DNA from: Planctomycetota bacterium | Lineage (GTDB): Bacteria > Planctomycetota > Phycisphaerae > WQYP01 > JAJZKY01 | Reading direction: 5' to 3' | DNA: 8,625 bases | NCBI GenBank assembly: GCA_021803885.1 | Contig: JAJZKY010000164.1 | Coordinates: 1 to 8,625, forward strand | In this document: piece by piece, positions 1 to 6,535 of the stretch | Layout of the letters: every line of letters begins with the position of its first letter | How positions within the stretch are numbered: the first letter of the stretch is position 1 | Notes under the pieces: generated by a model | Told to the model about the DNA's origin: nothing | The model's input: the letters and a program-made list of their open reading frames with translations, nothing else | Database searches by the model: none | Made by a program: the position numbers and the translations under genes

Positions 1-160
1 GATGGATCACGTCCATGTCCACTATAACTCCAACCAGCCGGCGCAACTGAATGCGCTGGCCTATGCGCAGGGCAGCGAAATCCACGTGGGTCCGGGGCAG
101 GAGCAGCATCTGCCTCACGAGGCATGGCACGTGGTCCAGCAGGCTCAGGATCGCGTTCCG
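1..160 (+). repeat. Direct repeat copy 1 (DUF4157 core coding segment)
   Basis: Positions 1-160 align without gaps to 1641-1800. By-eye counting gives 18 mismatches in 160 bases (about 89% identity). The encoded 52 residues differ at only four sites (H/Q, N/S, P/A, D/G). Similarity falls sharply right after the HEAWHVVQQAQ-RV segment, and payload sequences are unrelated. Confidence 0.85.
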
Positions 161-856
161 GTGACTGCGCAGTTGAAGGAAGGAGTTGCCATCAACGACG
201 ACGAAGCGCTCGAGCACGAAGCGGATGTGATGGGCAGGATAGCTGTTACCCAGTCCATGTCTGAGCCTGGCCAGCCAAGTCGCACCGCGACGAGCGATGC
301 CGGAGATGTGGCGCAAATGCTGATGGTTGCCGACGATCACGTTCGGGGTGACTTGAGACATCGGGACCATGCGAAGCTATTTGAGGATCACACATTTGAC
401 GACATCAATACGCGGGTTCGGGGAGGCGATTTTACAAACACCGGCATGGTGAGCAATGTAGATCTCGACGCTGCGGTGCATGCGAGCCGGGCAGCAAGCA
501 TGATGGACTATAAGCAGTTATCTCAACAAGTCGTCAGTTCAGAGAAGCAATTGACTAAATTCCTCGACACGAAGGAAGACGACGAACATATGTATGTTCT
601 TAACAGCGATCAATTACACGTTGCGATCCGCGCGGAGGATAAGAAACTGCCGCACCCAACCCTTGTTGGCGGTGATCCTGACGTGGATTGCGCGGGAACC
701 ATTCGAAAGAGCCTAGATGGCGATGTGGTTGTCACAGCCTCTTCGGGCCATTTCCGGCCGCCTTCAGAGAAGCCCGGTCAAGACGCTGTAGATAAGATCA
801 TGGGGAAGACGGCAACTGCGAGTCACAAGAAAAAGGTGAAGGGCAGCAAGCGCTAG
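2..856 (+). CDS. DUF4157 (eCIS core) effector-like protein, 5' end missing, with SGHFRPP-type C-terminal domain
   Basis: This is the 3' part of a gene that begins before the window. The visible ATG at position 2 is probably internal: the equivalent Met in the next gene is residue 193, after a long disordered leader. Visible residues 1-80 are a DUF4157 (eCIS core) domain with the metallopeptidase-like HEAWH at 39-43 and the glutamate of EAD at 73, the presumed third metal ligand. The C-terminal region (about 105-284) differs from the neighbour. It contains HPTLVGGDPDVDCAGTI at 218-234 and SGHFRPP at 248-254, then a Lys-rich tail. From memory, similar H..L.GG..-CAG/AAG-...SGHY.P patterns occur in bacterial DUF4157 proteins and plant IQM proteins; no enzymatic role is known to me. 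DUF4157 proteins as a class are linked to contractile injection system payloads, so a secreted effector is inferred. GC appears lower after about position 300 than in the DUF4157 part, suggesting a separately acquired payload. Confidence 0.85.
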   Translation: MDHVHVHYNSNQPAQLNALAYAQGSEIHVGPGQEQHLPHEAWHVVQQAQDRVPVTAQLKEGVAINDDEALEHEADVMGRIAVTQSMSEPGQPSRTATSDAGDVAQMLMVADDHVRGDLRHRDHAKLFEDHTFDDINTRVRGGDFTNTGMVSNVDLDAAVHASRAASMMDYKQLSQQVVSSEKQLTKFLDTKEDDEHMYVLNSDQLHVAIRAEDKKLPHPTLVGGDPDVDCAGTIRKSLDGDVVVTASSGHFRPPSEKPGQDAVDKIMGKTATASHKKKVKGSKR

Positions 857-1065
857 AGATACGCTAACGCTCAAAGAGTGTAGGAGCGATGTAACTGCCC
901 TCCGAGATTGGAATGCGGATTGGAGGATCGAGAGCTGTGAACCGGTCTTTGTCTCAACCCGCAAAGGATCAACCTCACTGGCTGCATCGGTTCGCACACG
1001 TGAGTTCGGGGGCTAACTTTATGGCTCACTTTGCCCGCTAATACACTGAATGCACAAGAGACGAA
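857..1065. other. Intergenic region between the two DUF4157 genes
   Basis: These 209 bases hold no reading frame that looks like a gene, and no small immunity gene. A TAATAC hexamer at 1039-1044, 21 bases before the next ATG, could be a -10 element, but no convincing -35 lies 16-18 bases upstream. The two genes may therefore be co-transcribed or have separate promoters; the sequence does not decide. Confidence 0.4.
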
Positions 1066-3057
1066 ATGGAGCATGTAACTCAAGAATCGAAGACGCCTCC
1101 TCAGCCGGTGCAACTCGTGCACCAGCCAAAGGCGGCGGGTGGGACGACGCTAGGTTCCGCCGCGCAGGGTAACCCTCATCAGTCGAGAGTGGCACGACTT
1201 GGCGGGGAGCTTGGCGCCAGCGCTCGAGTGCAATCCTTGGCGCAACTCCAGCGGAGCATCGATCAGAGCCCACGGATGCAGGCAAAATTGCGCTCGGGCG
1301 GCGACACGGGTGTGTTGCTGCAGAGCGATCGAGCTCTCGAGATTGGTCAGGACAGTCCTCTGCAGGCCTATGCTGCCGATTCTGCATCGACGGAAACCTG
1401 CGATTGGGATGCGGAGAACGGCGCGAGCCAGCCGCTCCAAACCAAACCCAAGGAAGAGAAGCTCCAAACCAAAAAGCCGAAGGAAGAGCTCCAGGCAAAA
1501 GCGAAGGACGATCCTCGTCAACGCCGTGCCGCCGAGCCCGATTCAAGCGATGACTCCGCGCACGAACCTGCATCGGCCGGTTCTGCTTCCGGCCTTCCTC
1601 CGCAACTGAAGAGCGGCGTGGAGTCGCTCTCCGGCATATCAATGGATCACGTCCAGGTGCACTACAACTCCAGCCAACCGGCGCAACTGAACGCGCTGGC
1701 CTATGCGCAGGGCAGCGAAATTCACGTGGGTCCGGGCCAGGAGCAGCATTTGGCCCACGAGGCCTGGCATGTGGTCCAGCAGGCGCAGGGTCGCGTTCAA
1801 CCGACGATGCAGATGATGGGCGGAGTTCCGATTAACAATGATGAAGGGTTGGAACAGGAAGCCGATCGAATGGGCGCTAAAGCTCTTAGCGCCGGTACAG
1901 CAATAGTGGAACGCAAGGGCAATGGAAGAGATGACGCACAGGTCGCTGGTCTTGTGCCGGTCCAACGAATGCAGCAGGGCGCTGTGGTCCAGCGGTCATC
2001 GGCCGGGCAAGACCAGGGAGATGTGACCTTAGGTCAAATAGTCCTAAATAGAGGCCACGCTCTGATCTTAGCGGCTCGCCAGGGACAGCAAGCCAATATC
2101 GATCGGGTTGGATTCTCGAACACTCCGACCGGGCACGGCGGATCGGTTTCGACCGAGCGAAAGAGTATCCAGGTACTGATAGACCAGGGCGATGGCCGAG
2201 GGCTGCAGACCTATTACATGACACCTGGCCAGCGCGCCTCGCTGCACCAGCTTGCACAGCAAAATCACTGGAACTTCTACTACAGGTTCCAGGCTGTCGA
2301 TTACAGCGGTCAATTCGCCCAGCACGTAACCCAAGGGCAGAATCCGTTTCAGCTGGCGGCTGTGGTGACGGGCGCTCTGAACCCTGCAGCGGTGAAGACT
2401 CCGCACGCAAATCCGAACCTGGTGGTTGGAACCCTTACGTATAACGGAGTAAACGGTTATAACGTGACAACCGGAGCCAGTGGCGCCGATCTCCACCGGC
2501 AGCCTCCAGGCACCGGGGTCGGCAACACGAGGCCGAACGATTGGGCCGACTTCATCGCAATGATCGGTGCGTATAATCCCTTCAAGCAGGGACACCACCT
2601 GCACCAGGATTTGGGTGGAGAAGGAACCCACGATAACCTGGCTCCCTTTACGGCCTCTTTGAATGGTTTGCATTACCACCGGGTGGAGAGCTATGTCCTT
2701 GCACAAACGGACAACCCGCCTGCTACCGACGAATATGCCGACTATTCAGTGACACCGGTGTATGGCGGGAATCCAGGAATTGTTGCGTGGGCCATCAATG
2801 AGTTCAACAATATGGCAGGAGCTACACAGCTTGCGGCAATGGTCGGAGCCGGAATTATCACTGCTGCCGCGGCGGCGCCATTGGCCGCGCCTACGGCGGC
2901 GCAAGTATTGCTGGCACATGCATGGATCACCAATTACGTGAACGGTGCCTTCCCGACCAGCATCAACTGCACTGTGACCTTCATTGACTATGATTCGACG
3001 ACCAACACCTCTACTGCGGCTGCCCCGCAGCGTGTGAATATCACCAACGATTTTTAA
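1066..3057 (+). CDS. DUF4157 (eCIS core) effector-like protein with C-terminal HNH/GHH-like putative nuclease region
   Basis: Complete 663-residue gene. The ATG start is preceded by purine-rich AAGAGACGAA, a weak ribosome site. Residues 1-190 are polar and probably disordered, Gln/Pro/Lys-rich, with a ninefold-spaced LQTK repeat at 124-149. The DUF4157 domain covers about 185-275, with HEAWH at 231-235 and the EAD glutamate at 265, the same 34-residue spacing as in the upstream gene. Short VQR/MQ-type linkers (PVQRM, VVQRS) follow, as is common in this family. The payload (about 310-663) contains GHHLHQDLGG at 509-518, then NLAPF and N-G-L-H-Y-H-R-V-E, a pattern I associate with HNH/non-specific nuclease toxins ending many DUF4157 proteins. 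An Ala-rich hydrophobic stretch lies near 590-625. No signal peptide is visible, consistent with loading into an injection machine rather than Sec export. Nuclease activity is inferred; no immunity gene follows. Confidence 0.9.
   Translation: MEHVTQESKTPPQPVQLVHQPKAAGGTTLGSAAQGNPHQSRVARLGGELGASARVQSLAQLQRSIDQSPRMQAKLRSGGDTGVLLQSDRALEIGQDSPLQAYAADSASTETCDWDAENGASQPLQTKPKEEKLQTKKPKEELQAKAKDDPRQRRAAEPDSSDDSAHEPASAGSASGLPPQLKSGVESLSGISMDHVQVHYNSSQPAQLNALAYAQGSEIHVGPGQEQHLAHEAWHVVQQAQGRVQPTMQMMGGVPINNDEGLEQEADRMGAKALSAGTAIVERKGNGRDDAQVAGLVPVQRMQQGAVVQRSSAGQDQGDVTLGQIVLNRGHALILAARQGQQANIDRVGFSNTPTGHGGSVSTERKSIQVLIDQGDGRGLQTYYMTPGQRASLHQLAQQNHWNFYYRFQAVDYSGQFAQHVTQGQNPFQLAAVVTGALNPAAVKTPHANPNLVVGTLTYNGVNGYNVTTGASGADLHRQPPGTGVGNTRPNDWADFIAMIGAYNPFKQGHHLHQDLGGEGTHDNLAPFTASLNGLHYHRVESYVLAQTDNPPATDEYADYSVTPVYGGNPGIVAWAINEFNNMAGATQLAAMVGAGIITAAAAAPLAAPTAAQVLLAHAWITNYVNGAFPTSINCTVTFIDYDSTTNTSTAAAPQRVNITNDF
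1435..1512 (+). repeat. Imperfect 27-base tandem repeat in linker (LQ[T/A]K units)
   Basis: Three in-frame units encode LQTKPKEEK, LQTKKPKEE and LQAKAKDD (residues 124-149 of the second DUF4157 protein). The units are charged and Lys/Glu-rich and sit in the disordered leader ahead of the DUF4157 domain. They probably act as a flexible spacer; copy number may vary by slippage. Confidence 0.7.
1641..1800 (+). repeat. Direct repeat copy 2 (DUF4157 core coding segment)
   Basis: Partner of the segment at 1-160, in the same orientation and 1640 bases away. Recombination between the copies would delete the first payload and the second leader, joining the upstream gene's 5' end to the nuclease-like payload in frame. 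Confidence 0.85.
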
Positions 3058-3104
3058 GACTTCTTCGAGTCTCAAATCTCCCACTGAGATGGTGATCCCG
3101 ATGA

Positions 3105-3287
3105 TCCGGGGAAGAGGTTTCGACCGTTTCCCCGCTTTTCAGAAAGTCAACATGGGTTCGAAAGGTCCCCTCAGGCCTGAAAGAACTCATTCTTGCCGCG
3201 GCCGAGACTGCGCCCTTGCCAACCGATCAGTCAGCCGAAACCGGCAATGATTTCGAAGAACTAAAGCGCCTCAAAATCAGGGTATAG
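3105..3287 (+). other. Short open frame without start, possible C-terminal gene remnant
   Basis: A reading frame runs from after TGA (3102-3104) to TAG (3285-3287). Its last part reads GLKELILAAAETAPLPTD, a gap, then DFEELKRLKIRV, which has the character of a small regulator or antitoxin C-terminus. It contains no ATG, and it overlaps the terminator candidate, so only the segment from about 3170 is likely to be old coding sequence. I do not recognise the family. Confidence 0.25.
3107..3140 (+). terminator. Rho-independent terminator candidate after the second DUF4157 gene
   Basis: CGGGGAA (3107-3113) pairs with TTCCCCG (3128-3134). Inside, GGT-TTCG-ACC (3116-3125) forms a second stem capped by a TTCG tetraloop, with a two-base mismatch between the stems. 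The outer stem is followed by CTTTTC, a short T tract. It lies 50 bases past the TAA of the DUF4157 gene, the right place to end that transcript. Confidence 0.6.
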
Positions 3288-3780
3288 CAACTGCTCGCCA
3301 TGGCGAAGCCCAGAGGAGGATCGACGGTTTGATCGAATTTCGATTGCGAAGACTCTGGGCGCGGCGTTTTTTCCCCACGGCAACAGTGTGATCCAAATGC
3401 CCAGCAATGGCATATCACCAGAGGTCCATTTCGCAGCCTTCGGCAGACATAGGCTGTATGAGCGATCTGCCCTGTTAACCGGCCAAAGTGTGCTCGTTCC
3501 CAGGTGTGCTCGAATGGGACATGAAATGCAATCGCCGGTGCTCTTCACCCACTGCGATCCTGAGCGCCCCGATCGGAAGTGCAGCATCAGGCTGAGCCTG
3601 CTCCGGAGCGTCTTGACCAGAGATCCGATGCATCCTCGGCGTACGGTGACTCTCGCGCCGTCTCGGTCTGCAGGAACCCCCACGGGACTCAGCGGGACCA
3701 CGCACGGACGGCAAAACATGACCACGCCTGCTCAGCGTGAAGAAAGAAAAATCGGGCTGAAGAATAATACATCGTGCGTT
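3288..3780. other. Region without a recognisable gene
   Basis: Long open frames exist on both strands (for example 3388-3822 + and 3261-3725 -), but they overlap each other almost fully. Both give Arg/Ser/Pro/Cys-rich products with no motif I recognise, and neither has a convincing ribosome site. Open frames of this size are expected by chance at this base composition. I see no RNA gene or repeat. Confidence 0.45.
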
Positions 3781-4074
3781 TCACCCGCGCCAATCCTGCA
3801 TTTCACCATTACCAGGCTCTAAGGCGCTTTGGCCGGTTATCGCCCTGTAGACATCAGTTCGACTTCGCGCAATCCAGTTCGGCAGTTGATCTGGTGCCTT
3901 TCCGAGTTTTCCCCGTGTGAACTTGCGCACGATTGAGATTGTCTTTGCACTTTCGCCAATGTCCTTTCACTTCAGGGCAAGCAGCTCAGAGACGCGGAGG
4001 CCAAAGGCACCGGCAAGAAGCACCATGACGTTGAGCGGCTCTGGCAGCTTAGCGTAGATCGCTTTGAACTGTGC
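3781..4074 (-). pseudogene. Tyrosine recombinase (phage integrase) fragment with Trp-to-TGA nonsense codon
   Basis: Read on the minus strand from about 4074, the translation is AQFKAIYAKLPEPLNVMVLL, then AGAFGLRVSELLALK, a TGA at 3969-3967, then KDIGESAKTISIVRKFTRGK. This matches the start of the tyrosine recombinase catalytic domain. GLR.SELL.L carries the first catalytic arginine, and a Trp normally follows in L-K/Q-W-K/R-D-I, so TGG has probably become TGA. The frame then runs on to a stop at 3783-3781, but integrase character fades after about 3900. The His, second Arg and Tyr region is absent. The 5' side is cut near 4074, exactly where the oppositely oriented GIY-YIG gene begins. A non-functional remnant of an integrated element. 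Confidence 0.65.
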
Positions 4075-4079
4075 AACAC

Positions 4080-4646
4080 ATGATCCTGCTACATCAACCG
4101 GTGCGATCGATAACTTGTAACCTGCACTGGCAGGAGCTACTTTCTCGAGATGAGATCCACAATTGGGTCCATCATCGGCAGGTGCCCCGGCGTTTGCCCA
4201 CCGACCTTGCGTATCCTGGCCTTTATCGGATTATCTTCCCTGAAGCCCTCGATGAAAATGCCGCGCATACCCCATGCTATGTAGGCGAAGCGGGAAACAT
4301 CGGCTCACGATTGCGTGATCATTTCCGATTAGAGCCTTCCGGCACCGATGAACGTCGAGAGGGCGGGAGGTGAGGTCTTCGTGCAGGCTGGCAAGTTCGG
4401 GGATCGATTCAGAATGCTGCGGGAGAATTCCAATTGCAGGTGCTCATGATCGCAGGCGCGGTTACGATGTGCGGCCTCACTTTCGGGCCAAATTCGGTCT
4501 CCAACCCGCTTGACGATTCGTTCCTTCGCAAGATGCTCGAGAACTGGGCAACCCTGGCCTCAGAGCATATCGATCATTTCTGGCCACTCAACCGCCGGGG
4601 TACGCCGCACACTTTGAGGAATATCCTTAAGCACCATACTCAATAA
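4080..4646 (+). pseudogene. GIY-YIG nuclease-like gene interrupted by an in-frame TGA
   Basis: From the ATG at 4080 (a GTG at 4071 is also in frame) the product has the GIY-YIG pattern. GLY is at residues 47-49, YVG at 67-69, followed by EAGNIGSRLRDHF, where R77 and H81 would be the conserved Arg and His. A TGA at 4371-4373 (codon 98) stops it, yet the same frame continues with protein-like sequence (GWQVRGSIQNAAGEFQLQVL) to TAA at 4644-4646. Without the stop it would be a 188-residue protein. GIY-YIG domains cut DNA, but this one is not clearly a homing, UvrC or Slx4-type nuclease. There is no clear ribosome site, and the start abuts the integrase break, so the native 5' end may be lost. Sequencing error at the TGA cannot be excluded. 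Confidence 0.6.
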
Positions 4647-4915
4647 CCCTCGAAGAAGAGAGATGCCAACTGAACGCCCGCAGCCGCGGGATCGCGAACC
4701 GATTCTTCGTTCAGCGCAACTTCCGGTTCGCCGACGCTCTGAGCAAGCGCGTGGTCCTCGGCGAAGAGGAAAGCCGGGAGATGCTCTGTGCTCTGGGATT
4801 CAGCGCGCGGCAGCTCGATCTCCACGCCATTGCGAAGTTCGGGCTGGAGACCATCGCGCCGGAGTTCAAGGAACCGGCTCCAGCCAACTCATCGGACGGC
4901 GGTGCATATGGATAG
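4631..4915 (+). pseudogene. Unrecognised coding-like frame, no clear start, possible frameshift near its 5' end
   Basis: A frame open from 4631 to TAG at 4913-4915 has strongly G/C-ending third codon positions and protein-like sequence from 4670: LNARSRGIANRFFVQRNFRF, then ADALSKRVVLGEEESREMLC, ALGFSARQLDLHAIAKFGLE and an acidic/Pro tail. It has no ATG near the 5' end. A purine-rich GAAGAAGAGAG runs straight into an ATG at 4663 in another frame. One extra or missing base just after that ATG would join it to this frame and give a product of about 84 residues. It begins only about 17 bases after the GIY-YIG stop, so the two may have formed an operon. I do not recognise the family; the product would be basic at the N-terminus and mostly helical. 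Confidence 0.4.
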
Positions 4916-5049
4916 CGTCGTATTGAAAGATTGAATTGGCAGTTCAATTGCCTATGCAGCTGGCCCATCAGAAGAGCAACCGTCCCTCCCCCATAGATAG
5001 CTCCTCGTTGAGTTCACGGGCAATGAATCATCCATGCCTGTTTCAGTGA

Positions 5050-5175
5050 CAAACGTTCCTCCTGGGCGATTCGCACCTCGGTCATATCGATGTGAAAGTA
5101 GCCGATCGGGTAACGCTCAAGTCTCTCCCTGCCAGGCTTGCTTCCCATCTAGGCAAGCGACTGATCCCAATGGAG
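5050..5175 (-). pseudogene. Small IS481/IS3-type transposase (integrase core) remnant
   Basis: On the minus strand, 5168-5151 reads GISRLP. After a frameshift, 5148-5056 reads MGSKPGRERLERYPIGYFHI then DMTEVRIAQEE. YPIGYFHID.-EVR is the signature around the first catalytic Asp of IS481-like rve transposases. The usual continuation (E.KLYLFVAID) is absent, and the frame soon reaches a stop. Only about 40 residues survive out of a normal length near 300. Confidence 0.5.
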
Positions 5176-5214
5176 ACACAGCGCTTTGAGGATGCACCGA
5201 GCGAACCGTTGTAG

Positions 5215-5434
5215 TTCCGGACGCGGCGCCTAGCCAAGCGCATCGGGGAGGCCTTCGAGGCGCCGCAGGATTATGTGGAGTGGATGTCCTCGTTCAAAGA
5301 AAGGAACATCAAATTCATCCTCGATGAATGGGCTGTCGATACCCGCCATCACTACCGTCGACGCTTAAGCGCAATTCAGATTGCACGTGCCCCACAGCGC
5401 CTGCGTGATATCTTCCACGCGCCGCATGCTCACG
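5215..5434 (+). pseudogene. Probable GH51 alpha-L-arabinofuranosidase fragment, ending at the IS66 element
   Basis: A frame open from after TAG (5212-5214) reads RRLAKRIGEAFEAPQDYVEW, MSSFKERNIKFILDEWAV, then LSAIQIA...LRDIFHAPHAH. The I-K-F-.-L-D-E-W segment resembles the strand carrying the nucleophile Glu in GH51 enzymes (DEWN/DEWA). The following A-LS-A...-L-.-IF-H pattern also fits that family, where the next segment is usually ..EIFRHSD. It is cut at 5435 by the IS66 terminal repeat, and I cannot find its continuation beyond 7353. Both ends are missing, so it is not functional. The family call is from pattern memory only. Confidence 0.4.
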
Positions 5435-5464
5435 GTAAGCGTCCGAAGCTTCCACCTGGCGCGG
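5435..5464 (+). repeat. IS66 terminal inverted repeat, tnpC side
   Basis: Begins GTAAGCGTCCGAAGCTTCC. It matches the other end (7353-7324, minus strand) at 24 of 30 positions by eye, including the outer eight bases, and fixes the left boundary of the element. Confidence 0.85.
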
Positions 5465-5500
5465 ATTCGGGTCGTGTGAGAAACTTTGGCGGGAGCAACG

Positions 5501-5530
5501 AAGTGTCCACTTGTTTTCAAGTGGACACTT
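5501..5530. repeat. Perfect 13-bp palindrome with TTTT loop inside the IS66 end
   Basis: AAGTGTCCACTTG (5501-5513), TTTT, then CAAGTGGACACTT (5518-5530). It lies between the terminal repeat and the tnpC stop codon, 26 bases beyond that stop. It could end the tnp transcript or block read-through into the element, though no T tract follows on either strand. Confidence 0.7.
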
Positions 5531-5555
5531 CAAGTGCCGGTGCTTGAAGGATTTT

Positions 5556-6491
5556 TCAGGCAGCCTGAGAGACGGACTGGGGCTTGCCGGCCAGGTTCCA
5601 GGGCAGCAGTTCGGCGATGCGGCCGATGGGATGGTCGGCGATCTGGGCGAGCACGATGCGCAGATAGAGTTCCGGATCGAGGCCGTTGAGCTTGGCCGAG
5701 CCGATCAGCGAGTAGATGGCGGCAGCCCGCTCGCCGCCCGAATCGGCGCCGGCAAAGAGATAATTCTTCCTTCCTAAAGCAACGCATCGCAGCGCCCTCT
5801 CAGCCGGATTGTTGTCTATCTCCAGCAAGCCATCATCGACGTAGCGCACAAGCGCACGCCAGCGTGAAAGTGCATAACGGATGGCAGCCGCGGTTTCGCT
5901 CTTGGGCGAAAGCTGGGGAAGCGATTGTTCCATCCAGGTTCGAAAATCTTCGAGCAAGGGCCGTGCGCGGGACCGGCGGACCTCGCGTCTGAGGTCCACG
6001 GGCTTGCCGCGAATCTCTTCTTCGATGCCGTACAGTGCGCCGATGCGATCGTGGGCCTCGGTGGTGATGGGCGACGGATGCGCCGCGTGAATTTCGTAGA
6101 ACTTGCGCCGGCAGTGCGCCCAGCATGCCACTTCGTAGATGGCGCCGCCATCGTAAAGATGATGAAAGCCCGCGTAGGCATCCGCTTGCAGTGCGCCTTT
6201 GAAGGTCTTCAGGTGAGTACGCGGATGTTCTCCCTTGCAGTCTTCCGAGTATGCAAACCACACGGCCGGAGCGGTCTTTTCACCGGCGGACCGTTCGTCG
6301 CGGACGTAAGTCCACAACCGTCCGGTTTTGGTTTTACCGGTGCCGGGTGCGAGCACCGGCATGGGCGTATCGTCGGCGTGGATCTTGCGCCCCGCCAGGA
6401 CATGCTCACGCAACGCATCCACCAGCGGATCGAGCAACGCGCTCGATGTGCCCACCCACCCGGCCAGCGTGGAGCGCTCGATCTCGACACC
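5556..6491 (-). pseudogene. tnpC: IS66 transposase TnpC, N-terminal part deleted
   Basis: The frame is open from just after a TAG (6494-6492) and begins GVEIERSTLAGWVGTSSALL, which is internal in IS66 transposases. The normal N-terminal leucine-zipper, zinc-binding and helix-turn-helix regions (around 200 residues) are gone. Numbering from the GTG at 6455, the catalytic region is kept: HADDTP with D28/D29, LQADAYAGF with D92, and DNNPAERAL with E219, the DDE set, followed by the usual C-terminus ending LPWNLAG. Without the DNA-binding part it is almost certainly inactive. The deletion joins sequence just past the tnpB stop to codon GGT at 6491. Confidence 0.85.
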
Positions 6492-6535
6492 CTAGCGTAA
6501 AAAACCCATGAATACAGGTGATTATTAGGCTTCGG

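Noticed and set aside
2..4. ATG at position 2 as the true start of the first gene
   Set aside because: The same Met is internal (residue 193) in the paralogous gene, and the window edge leaves no room for a ribosome site.
3261..3822. Two long overlapping open frames on opposite strands as genes
   Set aside because: They overlap almost completely, have no recognisable motif or ribosome site, and are rich in Arg/Ser/Pro/Cys as in non-coding frames of GC-rich DNA.
3967..4373. UGA recoding as Trp or another amino acid, since two genes have in-frame TGA
   Set aside because: TGG is used for Trp throughout the intact genes, TGA serves as the tnpA stop in the ATGA overlap, and both affected genes are otherwise damaged.
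4360..4440. Two compensating frameshifts in the GIY-YIG gene
   Set aside because: A shifted frame (E-V-F-V-Q-A-G-K-F-G-D-R-F) is open here, but the unshifted frame gives GWQVRGSIQNAAGEFQLQVL, which joins smoothly to what follows; a single TGA is the simpler explanation.
5530..6511. Long + strand open frames opposite tnpC
   Set aside because: They are shadows of the IS66 transposase frame, with no motif of their own.
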